Shown here piece after piece: positions 37,617-51,217 of a stretch of DNA of 64,000 bases (the first letter of the stretch is position 1; each line of letters starts with the position of its first letter). The translations under genes were made by a program, and so were the position numbers. Location of the stretch: the NCBI RefSeq assembly GCF_000002985.6, contig NC_003283.11:20647501-20711500 (forward strand), written 5' to 3'. The stretch is from Caenorhabditis elegans. Lineage: Eukaryota > Nematoda > Chromadorea > Rhabditida > Rhabditidae. The notes under the pieces are model-generated. The model saw only the letters and a list, made by a program, of their open reading frames with translations. It searched no databases and had not been told where the DNA came from.

Positions 37617-38433
37617 GATGTACTGTACTATTGATCAAAACCGGCATAACTTTGGAGCACTACAAAGCCTTGTGTTCTTTCTATAAAATTTCTGAACTTT
37701 GAAAACAAAATTATTTATCACATGTCCTTTTCCCAAAAAACTCCCTTCCTTCTTCTATTAATGACACCCATCTCCCCTCCACACATTTTCCGCGCACACA
37801 CCTTTCTGCCACCCCTTTCTCAGAGAAACAACAAACCTCCCCGTTTTTTGGTTACTGTTTGCCCATGCCTATCAGTTTTGACATGCTATCATAAAATGGC
37901 ACTTGCAGGGCATATGTGCGCCTTCTTGGATAATTTTCTTCTAGCTTGACCATCGTCTTCTTGACATGTTTATTTTTTTTCGAAATGCCCAAAAGTGTCG
38001 TAATCTTTAGATCAAACATATCATGACCACCATCTACACATGCTCAAGTTTTCTGTATTTTCTATTCTTGGGGGGAAAGAAAAGTTTGCTCAAGTTTTCT
38101 GTTTGTTATCATAGGAGTGACCGGTCTGGTGTCACCACACCCCTTTTTTGGAGCCTGGGGAGCTCACTTTTTTGTAGACCAGAAGAGGTGTGTATATTCG
38201 CTTAGGATGTTTATTTTTGTGGAAACATTAGTCATTTTTCTTTAGTTTCACGATAGATGCTCTACTAATGAAGGCACGTATTGTAATCTAGCATTAACAT
38301 TGTTTTGTTCTTTGTGGTGAGTACATAGGTATTTTGTTTTTAGTGAGTTAGTTCCTACGTGTTCAGTGCATTGAGAGTTAGAGCCTTATAGTTAGTAGTT
38401 AGTTCCCAGAATTTCGAACTTGAAAGTTCTTAA

Positions 38434-38849
38434 AAATGGAGCAGCGCCATTGGGGAAAATGCTAAAAACAACTCCTATGGTGTCAAAAATGACCGAATAT
38501 CAAAATAAAACTTTCAAAAAAATTTTGAAATTTTTCTATTTACTGTCAAAAACTGACAAGTGCTCATTCTTTGCCACTCATAATTTTAGAAGTCGGAAAA
38601 AAATTTCTTGCATTTTTTATATTTTCATTTTGTTTTAATTATTTGTTTTAAAAAATTATAGGGGTCGGAACATGCGACACTGCATTGAATTTCCTCAAAG
38701 GCTCATATTTTTCAATATTTTGGCAATGTGCCAAAACTTTGACCTGGAATTATGAGAAACCTAAAATTTTTAGGAGTGTTGCATCATGATATTTTGTCGC
38801 TTTGGTTTAATATAAGTGAGACAAAATTCTCACAGGCGCTACTCCACCT
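38434..38849. mobile_element. TTAA-flanked non-autonomous element
   Basis: TTAA occurs on both sides (38430-38433 and 38850-38853). The left end AAATGGAGCAGCGCC and right end GGCGCTACTCCACCTT are inverted relative to each other with few mismatches. The interior is AT-rich with no transposase. A TTAA target is typical of piggyBac-like and some worm palindromic elements. A related interior is seen at 61517. Confidence 0.7.
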
Positions 38850-39407
38850 TTAACTTTCTTATCTCTTGAATATTTCGGTTTGAGTGTGAATTCTCTAAAT
38901 ATCAAAAAGATCCAAAAATTTTGCTACTAATTCCCCCTATTTGTATATACACTTGTGATATGACGTAAAAACATATTCACAAGAACTACAACTTTCGCTT
39001 TGAAAATTCACAACAAATATCGAAAAGTAAGCAGTAGGCAAAGAAGAACGCAAGACTTTTATGACTTGAAATGTATTGAACGAGAATGAAGACGTCACAT
39101 TTGTGCGTGTGTGTATGCACAACGGTATTACATGGTGTTGTTGTAGTGTTGGAATATTTGTACTATCTACTAGTAGAAGTTGCCTTACTTTGGCTTATGG
39201 TTAAGATTTTCACTACAAATTTAGAACTATGCATACAATTAGGTTCAGGCATTACATCTTTTTTTAACCACAAAATGAATTAGTATTTGCCTATGCTAAT
39301 TTTTATTTGACCTTCTGTTACAATGTAATTTTTGAAAATTCGTTTCAGAGTCTCACTCTTTTTTGGTGATTTTCAATTTATCGTTATTCATCTACAACTC
39401 CTTCCAG

Positions 39408-41270
<1,863 letters not shown>

Positions 41271-41312
41271 AGATTTCGTTTCATTATGAGTGAGATGATA
41301 CGTTTAATTATG

Positions 41313-41318
41313 AATAAA
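41313..41318 (+). terminator. Polyadenylation signal, klf-2
   Basis: AATAAA 42 bases after the klf-2 stop, in the 65-base gap between the tail-to-tail stop codons of klf-2 and the RING gene. Confidence 0.8.
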
Positions 41319-41335
41319 CAGTAGATTGAATCCTT

Positions 41336-42018
41336 TCACATATTAAGAACAATGTAGTTCTTTGGCAAATTATTGAGTGGCGTAGTTCCAATTTTTGTGA
41401 CAATCCGGCAGAAAGGGCATTTGATGTACCCTTGCCCGACAATTTTTTGAACACATCCCATGCACATCGTGTGACCACAGCCTGAAAATTTTCAGTTTTC
41501 TACTGAATTTAGAAAAAAATAATTTAAAACTAACCCAAAACTCGCGGAGTCTGATCCATAGTTTCTCCCTCAAACTTGCAAGCACAAATTTCGCAGGTTC
41601 TCCATGGGAACGGTTCTCCTCGTTGCTCTTCCTGACTCTTCACATGAAATTCTGTCAATTGGTTCACTCTCCTTCGATACCCGTCTGTGACTCCCTGCTC
41701 TTTTTTCACTTGTTCTTCGACGCGAGACATATCGTCTCTGAATCGCAATTTGAAGGAAAAGTCGTTAAGTTGCTCCTTCAAACTCATGTTTTCTCGCAGT
41801 AATCGTGCCATGTGTGATTCTTGAATAGTGAATTCTGTATTGACTTTCAGGGTAACCCTTGACAGTTCTTCATGATCTTTCTTCAACTTTTCCACTTCAC
41901 TCTTCAACTTTTCATTCTCCGCGGTTAATCTCAATTTGACCTTGTTGGCTTCTTCCTCTGCTCTCAACTGTGCACCATTCTTTCTTTGGTCCGCGTGCCT
42001 CGAGCTACGTCGCAACAT
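41336..42018 (-). CDS. Coiled-coil RING finger protein, probable E3 ubiquitin ligase
   Basis: Two exons, 42018-41535 and 41481-41336, give 209 residues. Residues ~20-125 are a charged heptad-like coiled coil (for example ENEKLKSEVEKLKKDHEEL). The C-terminus is a C3HC4 RING split by the intron: TCEICACKFEG in exon 1, then CGHTMCMGCVQ and CPFCR in exon 2. RING fingers recruit E2 enzymes, so ubiquitin ligase activity is the likely role; the substrate is unknown. The only upstream in-frame Met of the track, MLRRSSRHADQRKNG, starts the model. It converges on klf-2, with stops 65 bases apart. The nearest minus-strand AATAAA, at 41262-41267, lies within klf-2 coding sequence. Confidence 0.85.
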
Positions 42019-42540
42019 GGAAATTCTGAAAAAAAGTATGATTAGTTAAATGAGTAAATGAGAGAGTGGGAGAGTATATTTGAATAAATTAAAGGTTGCA
42101 TATGAACAGAAATTGAGAAACATAGTAGAGCTGGATGAAATACAAGTATTATCTTATCAAAGTGATCATAACATCTCTTGAATAATTAAATAATGATTAA
42201 ATAAGAAAAAATGGGAAAAGAAAACCTTTGCGGAAACGCAGAGCGCGCCGAACTGGGAGGAATAATTATCGATTCGCCCTATGCCCTATGCGACGAGCGT
42301 TTCTTCCCGGGAGGCAAGTCTTGTTGAGTAGAAAATGGGGTTCCTGAAGATTATAGATCAGTAGATCAAAAATGTTTTGACCCAAATTGAAAAGAAATTT
42401 ACCAAATTTGCCGTGGTCATCATAGTTGGTAGATCGCAATATTTTTTGGAATTTAAAAATTGCCAAAAAGTTATATGTTTGCTTTCATTATGTTTCTGAT
42501 CAACACCATTAATTTTGAGCAACATTTTTAATTTGTGTAT

Positions 42541-42974
42541 ATCAGCATTTGCCGAGCTCGGCAAATTCGGCAAGTACACATTTTTGAAGTCTGCCAAATT
42601 TGCCGGTTTGCCGGATTAGCCAAAAAGTTTCATTTTCGGCAAATTACCGATTTGCCGAAAATTATTAGAAGGTTTCTTAAATACGGAGTTCAAGCTGTGC
42701 CTTTTTGAATATTTTTTCCCTGTTTTATTTAATATTTTCAAATTTGCTTGCTTTTTAAAATGAATGTAGGAATATTCATAAGATTCGCCCAATTTTGTCG
42801 ATTGAAATTGAAATTCTGAAATTTTCAAAAAAAAAAAACTACAAAAACGGAAATTGCCGAAAGTTTTCAGCAATTTCCGTTTTTCCGGCAACTTGCAGGC
42901 TTGCCGATTTGTCGGAAATTTAAATTCTGCTAAGTTTTCGGTTTGCCGGAAAAATCGTTTGCCGCTTACCCCTG
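42541..42974. repeat. GGCAA-type MITE copy upstream of the RING gene
   Basis: Contains TTCGGCAAATTACCGATTTG and mirrored motifs, and ends GCCGCTTACCCCTG, a near match to the family terminus GCCCACCCCTG. The middle carries the GTGCCTTTTTGAAT segment shared with the 37341 copy. The left end is weak. It lies between the RING and DB genes. Confidence 0.65.
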
Positions 42975-43275
42975 AACCACAGTGTCAGAGTGCAATCGTA
43001 TGCTCACAGATCAACAAAGTATACTATTGGTTATGGTAACGAACATCATCTGACAAATTTGTTTAATTTCCGTGTTTTCGTAAAAAGTTAAGATAAAAAT
43101 TCATTGAAATGTCATTTGGATACCGGGAAAACGAAAAATCAAAAAAAAATTTGAAAACTTTTTTAGTAAAGCAGTATAATGGTAGTGATTTTGGAGAGAA
43201 AACATCGGAGGGTACATGAATATTGAGGTATATGCAGCGGCTAAATGTGAATTTCTACTCTGACTTCAATCAAAA

Positions 43276-44184
43276 TTAAACTCGTTTGTAATATCGGGTC
43301 ATGTCATGCCAGAAGCAGGATTTCATCGATTCGAATCTGTCAAAACATGGAACATAGGACATATCCAACTGTTGATTGCGCCCGAGGCGCTGGTCACAGA
43401 AGCTCAAGCATTTTGGTCCAGCGAGAGTAGTGGTAACTCCGTTACGTGCACAACAGTCGCGATGATCTCTTCCCTGAGCGGCACAGAATTGCATTTCCTT
43501 CATAGCGTCCAACGGGCATGGATCTTGTTTGAAGTACATTGCTTGGAGGGTTGGTTTGGTGAATGCTCCGAACGAGCACTTAGATAGACAGGCGTCCGGA
43601 AGCTTACGGTCAATGCAGCACTCGTAGAATGCGCGATCTGGGTTCTGAAATTTTTGGAAATTGGGTAAATCCTTTGATTTTTGTAACTTACGATTGGCTG
43701 CTCCGACTTGCTATTTCTGAGCACACTTGGAGACACCAAATCCAACTCCTCTGATGACGTAAGTTGTTCCTTTCGACGAACACGTTCCATGGCCATTCTG
43801 GAGAAGAAAATTAACTTTGGCAAAATCTTTGCTACAACTCAAACCTTTGCCTCAACACTTCTCTAGCCTCTTCACTGCTTGATCCGCCAACGGTGACCCT
43901 GCTTCGTCCTCTTTTTGGTTGGTAGCTCTTGGCTCCACGCGCACGAAGTCTGTAGCAACCATATGATCCGCATCCGTAGCTGCTAGCACATCCACACGAT
44001 GGTCGTGGTTGGGAGTATGCGGCACACGATGGTTGGTAGCCGCAGAGACCGTTTGTGGCGCACTGAAATTAAACACATAAACTGCAAACTACAAACTACA
44101 CATTTGAAAACATACCTCAAACGTGCCATCTGGAAGTGCAAACAGTGCAGCTGCTACAAGAAGCAGTGACGAGGATAAATGCAT
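43276..44184 (-). CDS. Secreted DB-module cysteine-rich protein
   Basis: Four exons, 44184-44116, 44062-43845, 43797-43692 and 43644-43276, give 253 residues. Exon 1 is a signal peptide (MHLSSSLLLVAAALFA). Residues ~24-60 form a first Cys/Gly/Tyr-rich module (CGCASSYGCGSYGCYR). A basic linker follows. The last ~115 residues match the nematode DB module (Pfam DB): FYECCIDRKLPDACLSKCSF, then CPLDAMKEMQFCAAQGRDHR, DCCARNGV, and PCFDRFESMKSCFW. DB proteins are extracellular and mostly uncharacterised. Family knowledge supports disulfide-rich secretion but not a specific role. It stands alone, 1.1 kb from the RING gene. Confidence 0.87.
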
Positions 44185-44516
44185 TCTGAAAAATTGTTGT
44201 GTTTTGCAGTGAGACGGAAAAAGTATTAGTGAAAAAATAAGGAAGCGAGGAGTAAATCAGCGGGAGGTCATCGGTTTGAAGAAAACAAAACAAAAATCAC
44301 ATTTCGATGAAAAAAAATTTAGACGACAGGAAATAACTTGATACGAGGAACGTTGAATTACAGATATCGACTGATTTTGTCCTTGGAATCAAAGTTACAC
44401 TAATTTATATTTTCAGTGACTATTTTAAGTACATGAAACTGATACATAGTTTGTAGCCAGTATACAACTGAAAATCCAACAAACTAATTTGAATACTTTC
44501 GGGGTTTTCTAGAAGA

Positions 44517-44997
44517 GGTGGGAGGCAAATTTTTTTTTCGGCAAAACGGCAAATCGGCAAACTTCCGGAATTGAAGATTTCCGGCTAAGCGGCAAGTTGT
44601 CGGATTTCCGAATTCGCCGGAAAAACGGTAATTTTCGTTGAAATCAGAGTAGATATTCGCTTTTTGCCGCTGCATTTACAAACATTTTTGGCAAATTGTG
44701 GTTGTACCCTTTTTTCTTTTGGAAATTTCAGAATTTCAATTTCAATCGGCAAAGTTGTACGCGTCCTATGAATGTCCCTATATCTATTTTGAAAAGTAAG
44801 CTAATTCTATGAAAATATCTGAAGAAGACCGAAATAAAGTTTCAAAAAGGAACAGTTTGTGTTTCCGTCTTATAAAAAAATCATTTTAGGCTTTTCCGGC
44901 AAATCTGATATTCGGCAAACGGCGAATCGGCAAGCCGGCAATTTGCCGAGTTTGTCGACAAAAAAATTTGCCAAACGGCAATTCCCGCCCACCCCTG
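44517..44997. repeat. GGCAA-type MITE copy upstream of the DB gene
   Basis: Starts AGAGGTGGGAGGCAAATTTT and ends CGGCAATTCCCGCCCACCCCTG, so both termini of the family are recognisable. The interior includes GGAACAGTTTGTGTTTCCGT and TCTTATAAAAAAATC shared with other long copies. No clear 8-bp flanking duplication remains. Confidence 0.7.
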
Positions 44998-46405
44998 AGT
45001 TATTTTACGTCGATTATACTGAGAGGTATTTTAACAACTGGAGACGTCTATTAAAATTCATAGACACACAAACCGATGTAAAAATAATTTTGCAAACGAA
45101 CTCGAGAAGTTACTAGTGAACTGACTTACTACTGAAAGGACAAATGGTCATCAGATACCTCCTCCATCTTCTTTTTCTAGACTTGTAGTCTTGATAAGTT
45201 TAATACCACAAATCACATGTATTGATAGAGAAAACACACTAGAATTTTGTGATCAAACTTTCACAAAATGTACCTAGAAGGCTTTTGAAACCTGTTGGGT
45301 TCAGGAGAAGGACAATGTTGGAAAAGTCAACCCCATTTTGAGTTGGCAATGAGGACTATTTACAAGTGGACGTTAACCTAGATGGCTAGAAAAAATGCTG
45401 CTGCAAAAAAACAGTGAGGTCTAGTAATGGTAAAAATATAGTAAACAGAGTAGAGATGTCTAAAACATCAATCATCGAATTGTAAGTCCGATTGGCAAGA
45501 AACCTTGAGACCCTTGTTGATTCGTCAAACTATTTCTCTTTTCTTTCCCTTCTTCCATTTTTTCTGAGAATCTTATTCTAATGCCACAAACAATTTCCTA
45601 CACGCCCTGGCATACAGTCTCGAGGTCATCTGATGACGACGTGATGATAAGAGTGAAGATGAAAATCATCTCATGAAAAAAATACAGTGGTTTCGAATTG
45701 AGTGATGTTATATTTGTAGGCATTGCAGGTCTAGGCAGCCACCAAACTGATGATGCCACCTATATAAATGAAATAAACTTTAAAAAATATTCTAGCGGGA
45801 TATTCAAAAACTTCTGAAATCAAAATTTATAGATTGTTTATTGAAAATTGTAAAAAAAAATGTTGGTGGAAAATTCAAATTTTCTTCCTATCAGAAAAAA
45901 TTTTCGGCGGGAATTTTTTTCTAAATAAAAGTTTGGGCTCACATTTCAAGTTTCGACATTTAGAAAATCTTGTGGCGGGAAATTCAAATTTGAATTTTTA
46001 AATTGTTTCGGAATTCTAACATTCTTTCAGGAAATTTTAAATGTTTTCAAAATTTTATTGCGCGAACTTCAAACTTTGATGTTTTCAAAAAACTTACAAG
46101 CTGAAAATTTAGACGTTATATTTTCCAAGTCTACTACTTTTGTTACTAATTATTCTGCAAATTCAAAACTGATCAAATTCGAGTGGTTCCAATTGACTAA
46201 TCGAATCCAACAAACCGGGTAAAATAAAGCAATCTCAAAAATCAGTACATTTTATACCCGTTTTCAATGTTTAACCCCACAAACAAATTCGGTAATTTGT
46301 CATAATTCACTTTTCCCTCTCTACATTCCATTCCGTTCATCGTTCCCAAAAATTTTCCCTTTCAAAAAACGTGTTTCACTTTTCTTTTGCATCACACAAA
46401 CACTG
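44998..46405. other. Gene-free stretch downstream of the Ly6-like gene
   Basis: AT-rich sequence with repeated GGCGGGAATTCAAATTTT-type phrases near 45790-46080, which suggests an old dispersed repeat. No coding region was identified. Confidence 0.5.
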
Positions 46406-49400
46406 TTATAGAAAAAAACAAAATAAAAAGAAACATAAAAATGAAAGAGATGGAAAACCGTAAATGTTGAAGTGTTTTGAAGACGAATTACAATAGTCAT
46501 GATTATAGCATATGCACGTTTGCCGATCACCAATCACTTTGCATCCCTCCTCTTCTAGTTGCTTTTTGTGGAAGTTTCTGCAAAAAAATTAATTTTCAGT
46601 TTTTAGGACAAAAAGTATTTAGGGGGCACCCGGAGTTGAACCAGGGACCTCTCGATCTGCAGTCGAATGCTCTGCCACTGAGCTATACCCCCACGGTTAA
46701 AGCTGTTCCCCGAGGCGAATAGGAATACTACGGTCAAAATCGAGAGAAGTAGGGTGAAAAGGGATAGCGAGTGGCCAGGAATGGAAAATTAGACAGTTAG
46801 TGTAAATATGATTTACCTGGTTAGGAAAAAAGTGGTTATTCAGGCGATAGATGGTCTCAAAACGCCTGAAAATGTTTAATTTCTCGCTGAGAAAAAGGAT
46901 TGTGCGCCTTTAAAAAGTACTGTATCCCTATTAGTTTTTACGCAGCTATCTTCGATATATTTTTTGTTTTGTTTATCAAACAAATTGTTTAAGACAAAAA
47001 TAAATTTAGAAACATCGGAAACAAATTATTGTACTTTTTATAGGTTACAGGCTCTTTTGCTTAAGCTTTAAAATGTTCGGGTCCTGCTACTTAAAAAACA
47101 ATCTTTTTACTTCAAAAATTGAATCAAACGTTCCCGGTGCGCGAAAAAAAACGATTCAGTTTATAAGCAAAAACGATGTACTTATGAATTTTATAACAAC
47201 TTTACTTTTTGTAACTTTTTGCAATCGAAGGGTAATTGTTTATAAAACTAATTGTCACTTTTTTAACACAATCTCAAAACATTTTAATCTGTGTCCAACC
47301 TTGTATCATATGGTAGACACGTCAGCGCCACCTCCCGATTATCGTCCAAATTATGTGATACAATTCGAGCACACGCTACTCCAGAGCATTCACCGCATGA
47401 GGCATCCATTACGCAATCGGAACCTTCTAGACATAGAAGACAATCTGAAATTTTTTTGAAATTAGAAAATTGAATGACTAGTGAGGTACCCCAGTGAGGT
47501 AGGTGTGCGAAACAAATAAAGGAAGTACGGTAGTTTTCTAGTAATAACTTAACTAAAATAACGGAGCGTTTATGGAAGTTCTTTTTTTTTATTTTTGGAA
47601 CCTTATGCATATATGCATTATCCTGGAGATATCGCTACTTCCAACCCATTCTAAAGCTTCACCCTGTCTGACGATTATAAAGAACACTCTGACATAGTTC
47701 TCCAATTGAGAATAATTGAGAATAGTAAATGAGCGAACATAGGTTCGTAGTAGTATTAGTAATATCCAATGCAACACTTGTCGCCTAATTATATCAAAAG
47801 CTGTCTTGCTTACGACAATTATCTCTTCAAAAATGCGTGTGTGTGGGTGCTTGGGTAGAAGCTGTCTATCTAGATTGGTATAGACATGGAATTATACGCA
47901 TTTCAAGTATTTAAATTCAAACTTTTGATTCAGGTCAGAAACATAATATATCAAGTACGTCTATAGTGAAGGGAATGGGAAAACCATGTTGATTGTCTGA
48001 AAAAGAGCCTGATCTTCGTTTAACGACGAAGATTTCCACCAAGACTACTTGTGCAATTTTTTTTTCAATTTGTAACGCGTGGTGTCAGGCTGTTTCATTA
48101 CAGTTTGATCTTCAAAAAACGTGGGAATATTTTTCCAGAAAAATTGTGAAGTCAATACGCTCTTAACCATGCGAAATGAGATGTCCGCGTCTCAACTCCC
48201 GCATGTTTTGAAGGTCAAACGAAATGAGACATTCTGACTCCACGTTGTTTTTTTATATTTATTTTATTTATTTATATTTATTTTTTATTTTATTACTCGG
48301 CATGTCTTCTTTCCCTCTCACAATATCCATTCGTGCAAGGTGCTCTATCCAAATGTCTTTTGAGACGGAAGTCAGTTAGAAAATGGGTGTCCTTTTGCTA
48401 CGGATAGCATCCGGTGAACAGATCAAATGTCTCTGACTAGGCAAGAAGAAAAATGTTGAATAAGGGAAAAAAGAAAGAGTACAATTATGACGGTGTTGAA
48501 AAGAATTTTGTATTAGGTGGTAGGCTATGTAGCTGAAATTCTGGCTTGTATAGTTGTAGCAATCCGATATTCCACTTCGCAAAGTACATTTTTTGAAATT
48601 TGTAGTTTTAGCAACGTCAAGAAATCCCTAATGTTTTACTATATTTTGCATTTTTTTTCTCTATTTTTTACTGCGGAGACCTCTCCCCTGTCGGAAAAGG
48701 GGTCCATAAAAACCAGTAAAGTTGGACATTTTTATAACCCAATAAATATTCTCCCCCGGTTTTTGCCTTTCTCTTTTTTCCATTTTTATCCTCTTCCCCC
48801 CACAGAAAAAGTTATTGATTTTTTGTGAAAAGACACAAAACGTCTTCAAAAATTTTGGCGTTTCTTTGTGTGCGGTAGAAAATTCGATTATTTTCGGTCC
48901 TCGTTTTGTTCCGTCAAACAATTATCTCGAAGAGCGACGACTAATTTTTGACGAAAGAGTTGGCGCTTCTTTTTTTCGGAGGGAAATGTATTCTGAAGTG
49001 GTGTTTCGCATGTGAACAGGAAGGAAAGAATCGCTACGGGATTTGGTTGTGAAGGCATTGTTATGAGCGGTGCGAAAATTCAACCGCTGCTTAGCATAAA
49101 CATAGCATACAAATTTGAGTTATATTGAAAAGCAAGCAGCCCAAATTTAGCCTGTAACTAGTCAGCGCAAAAAATTCGGGGGCTTTAATTAGCAGGAATA
49201 TTTATGTTTGATTTGGATCCTTAGCATGAGATTCGCAGCGCACTTTTCTTGTGGTTTTAGAGCAGCTAGTTGCAAAATAAACACCATTTTTCAGAAAAGT
49301 CGATGCGGGGAAAAATGTGCCATAAGGATTTTCTGCTGGACCCATGGAAACTAACACTATATCATACTATAATATCAATTTTTGCGAGAGCCCCTTCTCT

Positions 49401-50778
49401 TCACAGCTGTGTGTCTATTCAATTAGTTTTGCGCGGCGTCTCACTATTTTTCTAATTTCTAAGAAATTACTTTGTCTTTCCAATTTCCAATTAACTTGTT
49501 CTTCCCCCGTCTTCTTCTACGGACTTTCTGAAGCTCATAGTGCACCTCCCCTGATGGATTATGACTTCTTCAGTCATTTTGCCAGTGACCATGAAAAGAG
49601 CATAAAAATGTAGGAATTGAGAGATAGAGAGGTTAAAGGGAGAGGCGAAAAGACACCGATTAGGTATTCAAGAGGACGGCTAATTGGCATTCGATTACAT
49701 TTTCTACGAGACACTGCTTCAGACGACATGGACCTACATCAATGGTTCTTGATACGGAGTTCTGGACTACAAAGATAATATACTGTCCTGGCGCGCCTCA
49801 TACTGCAAACTATAATAGGAATTTTTCTAACCGAAATAATAAAAAAAAATGTTATAAGTGTTTTACCACTAGCATGGATATCACCATCGCTAACTACCTT
49901 AACTATAATTATATAATTATATATAGACGCTATAATATTACTAACAGCAACTAGTGTTAGTCAGATTATGTTACCTTTATCCTTTAGATGATATTTCAAC
50001 TTCAGTAACTGAAACCGAAACCACCTTTGGAATGATATATAGTAGGTTCTGATTGTAGCTATTCAAAAGTTTAGCACTTTTAAACAACAGAAGAGTAGTG
50101 GTTATAAATCAGAAGAGTTTATACTTTTCCAGACTTTAATCTCTGTACTAAACTTTGGGCACTGCAGACGTTGATTCAGCTACAATTTCATGTAAGTTCA
50201 CTTTGTTATAGCTGAATTATTCTTACTCTTACAATTAAACAAGGATCTGTTACAGTTCAAAGATTGCACATAATCTTGCTAGATATTTTTCAAAATTCAC
50301 GTTTTTTGAATACTTCTGTTGTTAAAAATCTGAAAATTTTACAGAATTTAACTTTTGAAAATATGAGGGTTTAAACGCTCATACATATCTGCCAAATTGA
50401 TTATTTTAAGAGAAGTATCAATTTTTAAGTTCTAATGATTCTAATTCATACTTATGAAGAAAGTTAAATAGAAAGTGGTTCCACTTTTCGAAACGGGCAG
50501 AAATCAGAAACTGGAAATTTTACAGATATTCTGTTCACGACCCTCCAACTCCCCACGCACAAAAGGAAAAAGCAAAAGTCCCTTGAAGAAATTAGTATTC
50601 AATTCATTCGAAGTTATTAGCTGACCTATTTAATACATTATTCATTATTTCTCATGGGATATGCATTTTGGTTGCACTTTTTTGAAAGTTTTTTATATTT
50701 ATACAAAAATAAAGACTTACGAGTCAGTCGCACCATAATCAGGAGCAATGTAAGCAGTAGGAGGGGACCATTAGGCAT
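46406..50778 (-). CDS. Ly6/uPAR-like, probably GPI-anchored small protein
   Basis: Three short exons join in frame: 50778-50721 (signal peptide MPNGPLLLLTLLLIMVRLT), 47444-47300 and 46577-46406, giving 124 residues. Exon 2 reads HCLLCLEGSDCVMDASCGEC and continues with SGVACARI; exon 3 carries EEEGCKVIGDRQTCICYNHD, then YCN, then a C-terminal hydrophobic tail (SLSFLCFFLFCFFL). Closely spaced cysteines ending in CxC...CN, followed by a hydrophobic tail, are typical of three-finger Ly6 proteins held by GPI. Exons 2 and 3 share phase 2, and the exon 1 donor is a strong GTAAGT in the matching phase, but its 3.3-kb distance makes exon 1 the weakest link. An alternative first exon starts at 47777 (MLHWILLILL). 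A tRNA-Cys gene lies in intron 2 on the same strand. Eleven cysteines in the mature part is an odd number. The role is unknown. Confidence 0.68.
46622..46692 (-). tRNA. tRNA-Cys (anticodon GCA)
   Basis: The minus strand folds into a complete cloverleaf of 71 bases. The acceptor GGGGGTA pairs with TGCCCCC, the D-arm is GCTC/GAGC, the anticodon stem TTCGA/TCGAG holds loop CTGCAGA (GCA at 46660-46658), and the T-arm CCTGG/CCGGG holds TTCAACT. Boxes A (TAGCTCAGTGG) and B (GGTTCAACTCC) are intact. CCA is not encoded, as is normal in eukaryotes. The gene sits inside intron 2 of the Ly6-like gene, on the same strand. Confidence 0.96.
48065..48245. repeat. Dispersed repeat, ACGTGGTGTCA family (copy 1)
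   Basis: Contains GCGTGGTGTCAGGCTGTTTC, CGGTTTGATCT-like and AACCATGCGAAATGAGA blocks. The same ordered blocks recur near 57340-57535 and 59375-59575. It lies in the long first intron of the Ly6-like gene. No coding capacity. Confidence 0.6.
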
Positions 50779-51217
50779 AGTACACTGATAACGCCACCAA
50801 TGTTATTGATTTATTCATTCGACAGTTTGGACAGCATTTAGACGAACTGATAATGAGAGTCTGAAATATGAACATAGATTCAAAAAATATCTGAAAATAA
50901 CAGGATTCCTGTGGGCAATATGAAAAAATAAACGAATCTTTTTAAAATAGACAGGAAGCGGAACCGGAAATTCAAGGGGCTTCTGAAGAAGGTCACTGAT
51001 CATAGGGAAGCAGTGTTAAATTTTTGAACAGGAACAATTTAAAAATAAAAACGGTGCTCATCAGTTTTTGGGGTTGGGAAACAGGAAAACGAAGGGGTCT
51101 TTGTTATTTGTAGTCTAGTTTGTAGTTTATAGTCGCGGAAGCTCTTTTTGTGGTCGGGGCTTAAAAAGCAGCATCGTGCAAATATTTCAAAAATAGCTTG
51201 AGGATTGTAGTTTGTAG

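Larger units (their letters stand above)
36577..39407. other. Intergenic region upstream of klf-2
   Basis: No coding region was identified. It contains two transposon-derived repeats (37341-37616 and 38434-38849). The part near 38940-39400 is probably the proximal klf-2 promoter and 5' UTR, ending with CTTCCAG directly before the start codon. Confidence 0.5.

Noticed and set aside
46817..46865. Possible cassette exon of the Ly6-like gene (minus strand)
   Set aside because: It has an acceptor and donor, but inclusion puts the last exon in a frame that stops after about 16 codons, losing the CxC...CN motif; direct joining of exons 2 and 3 is better.
47073..47459. 128-codon plus-strand frame
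   Set aside because: It runs antisense to the Cys-rich Ly6-like exon, which has better coding character and flanking splice sites.
47670..47777. Alternative first exon MLHWILLILL for the Ly6-like gene
   Set aside because: Phase fits but the donor (GGTGAAG) is weak and it leaves an unlikely spacer before the first cysteine; kept only as an alternative.
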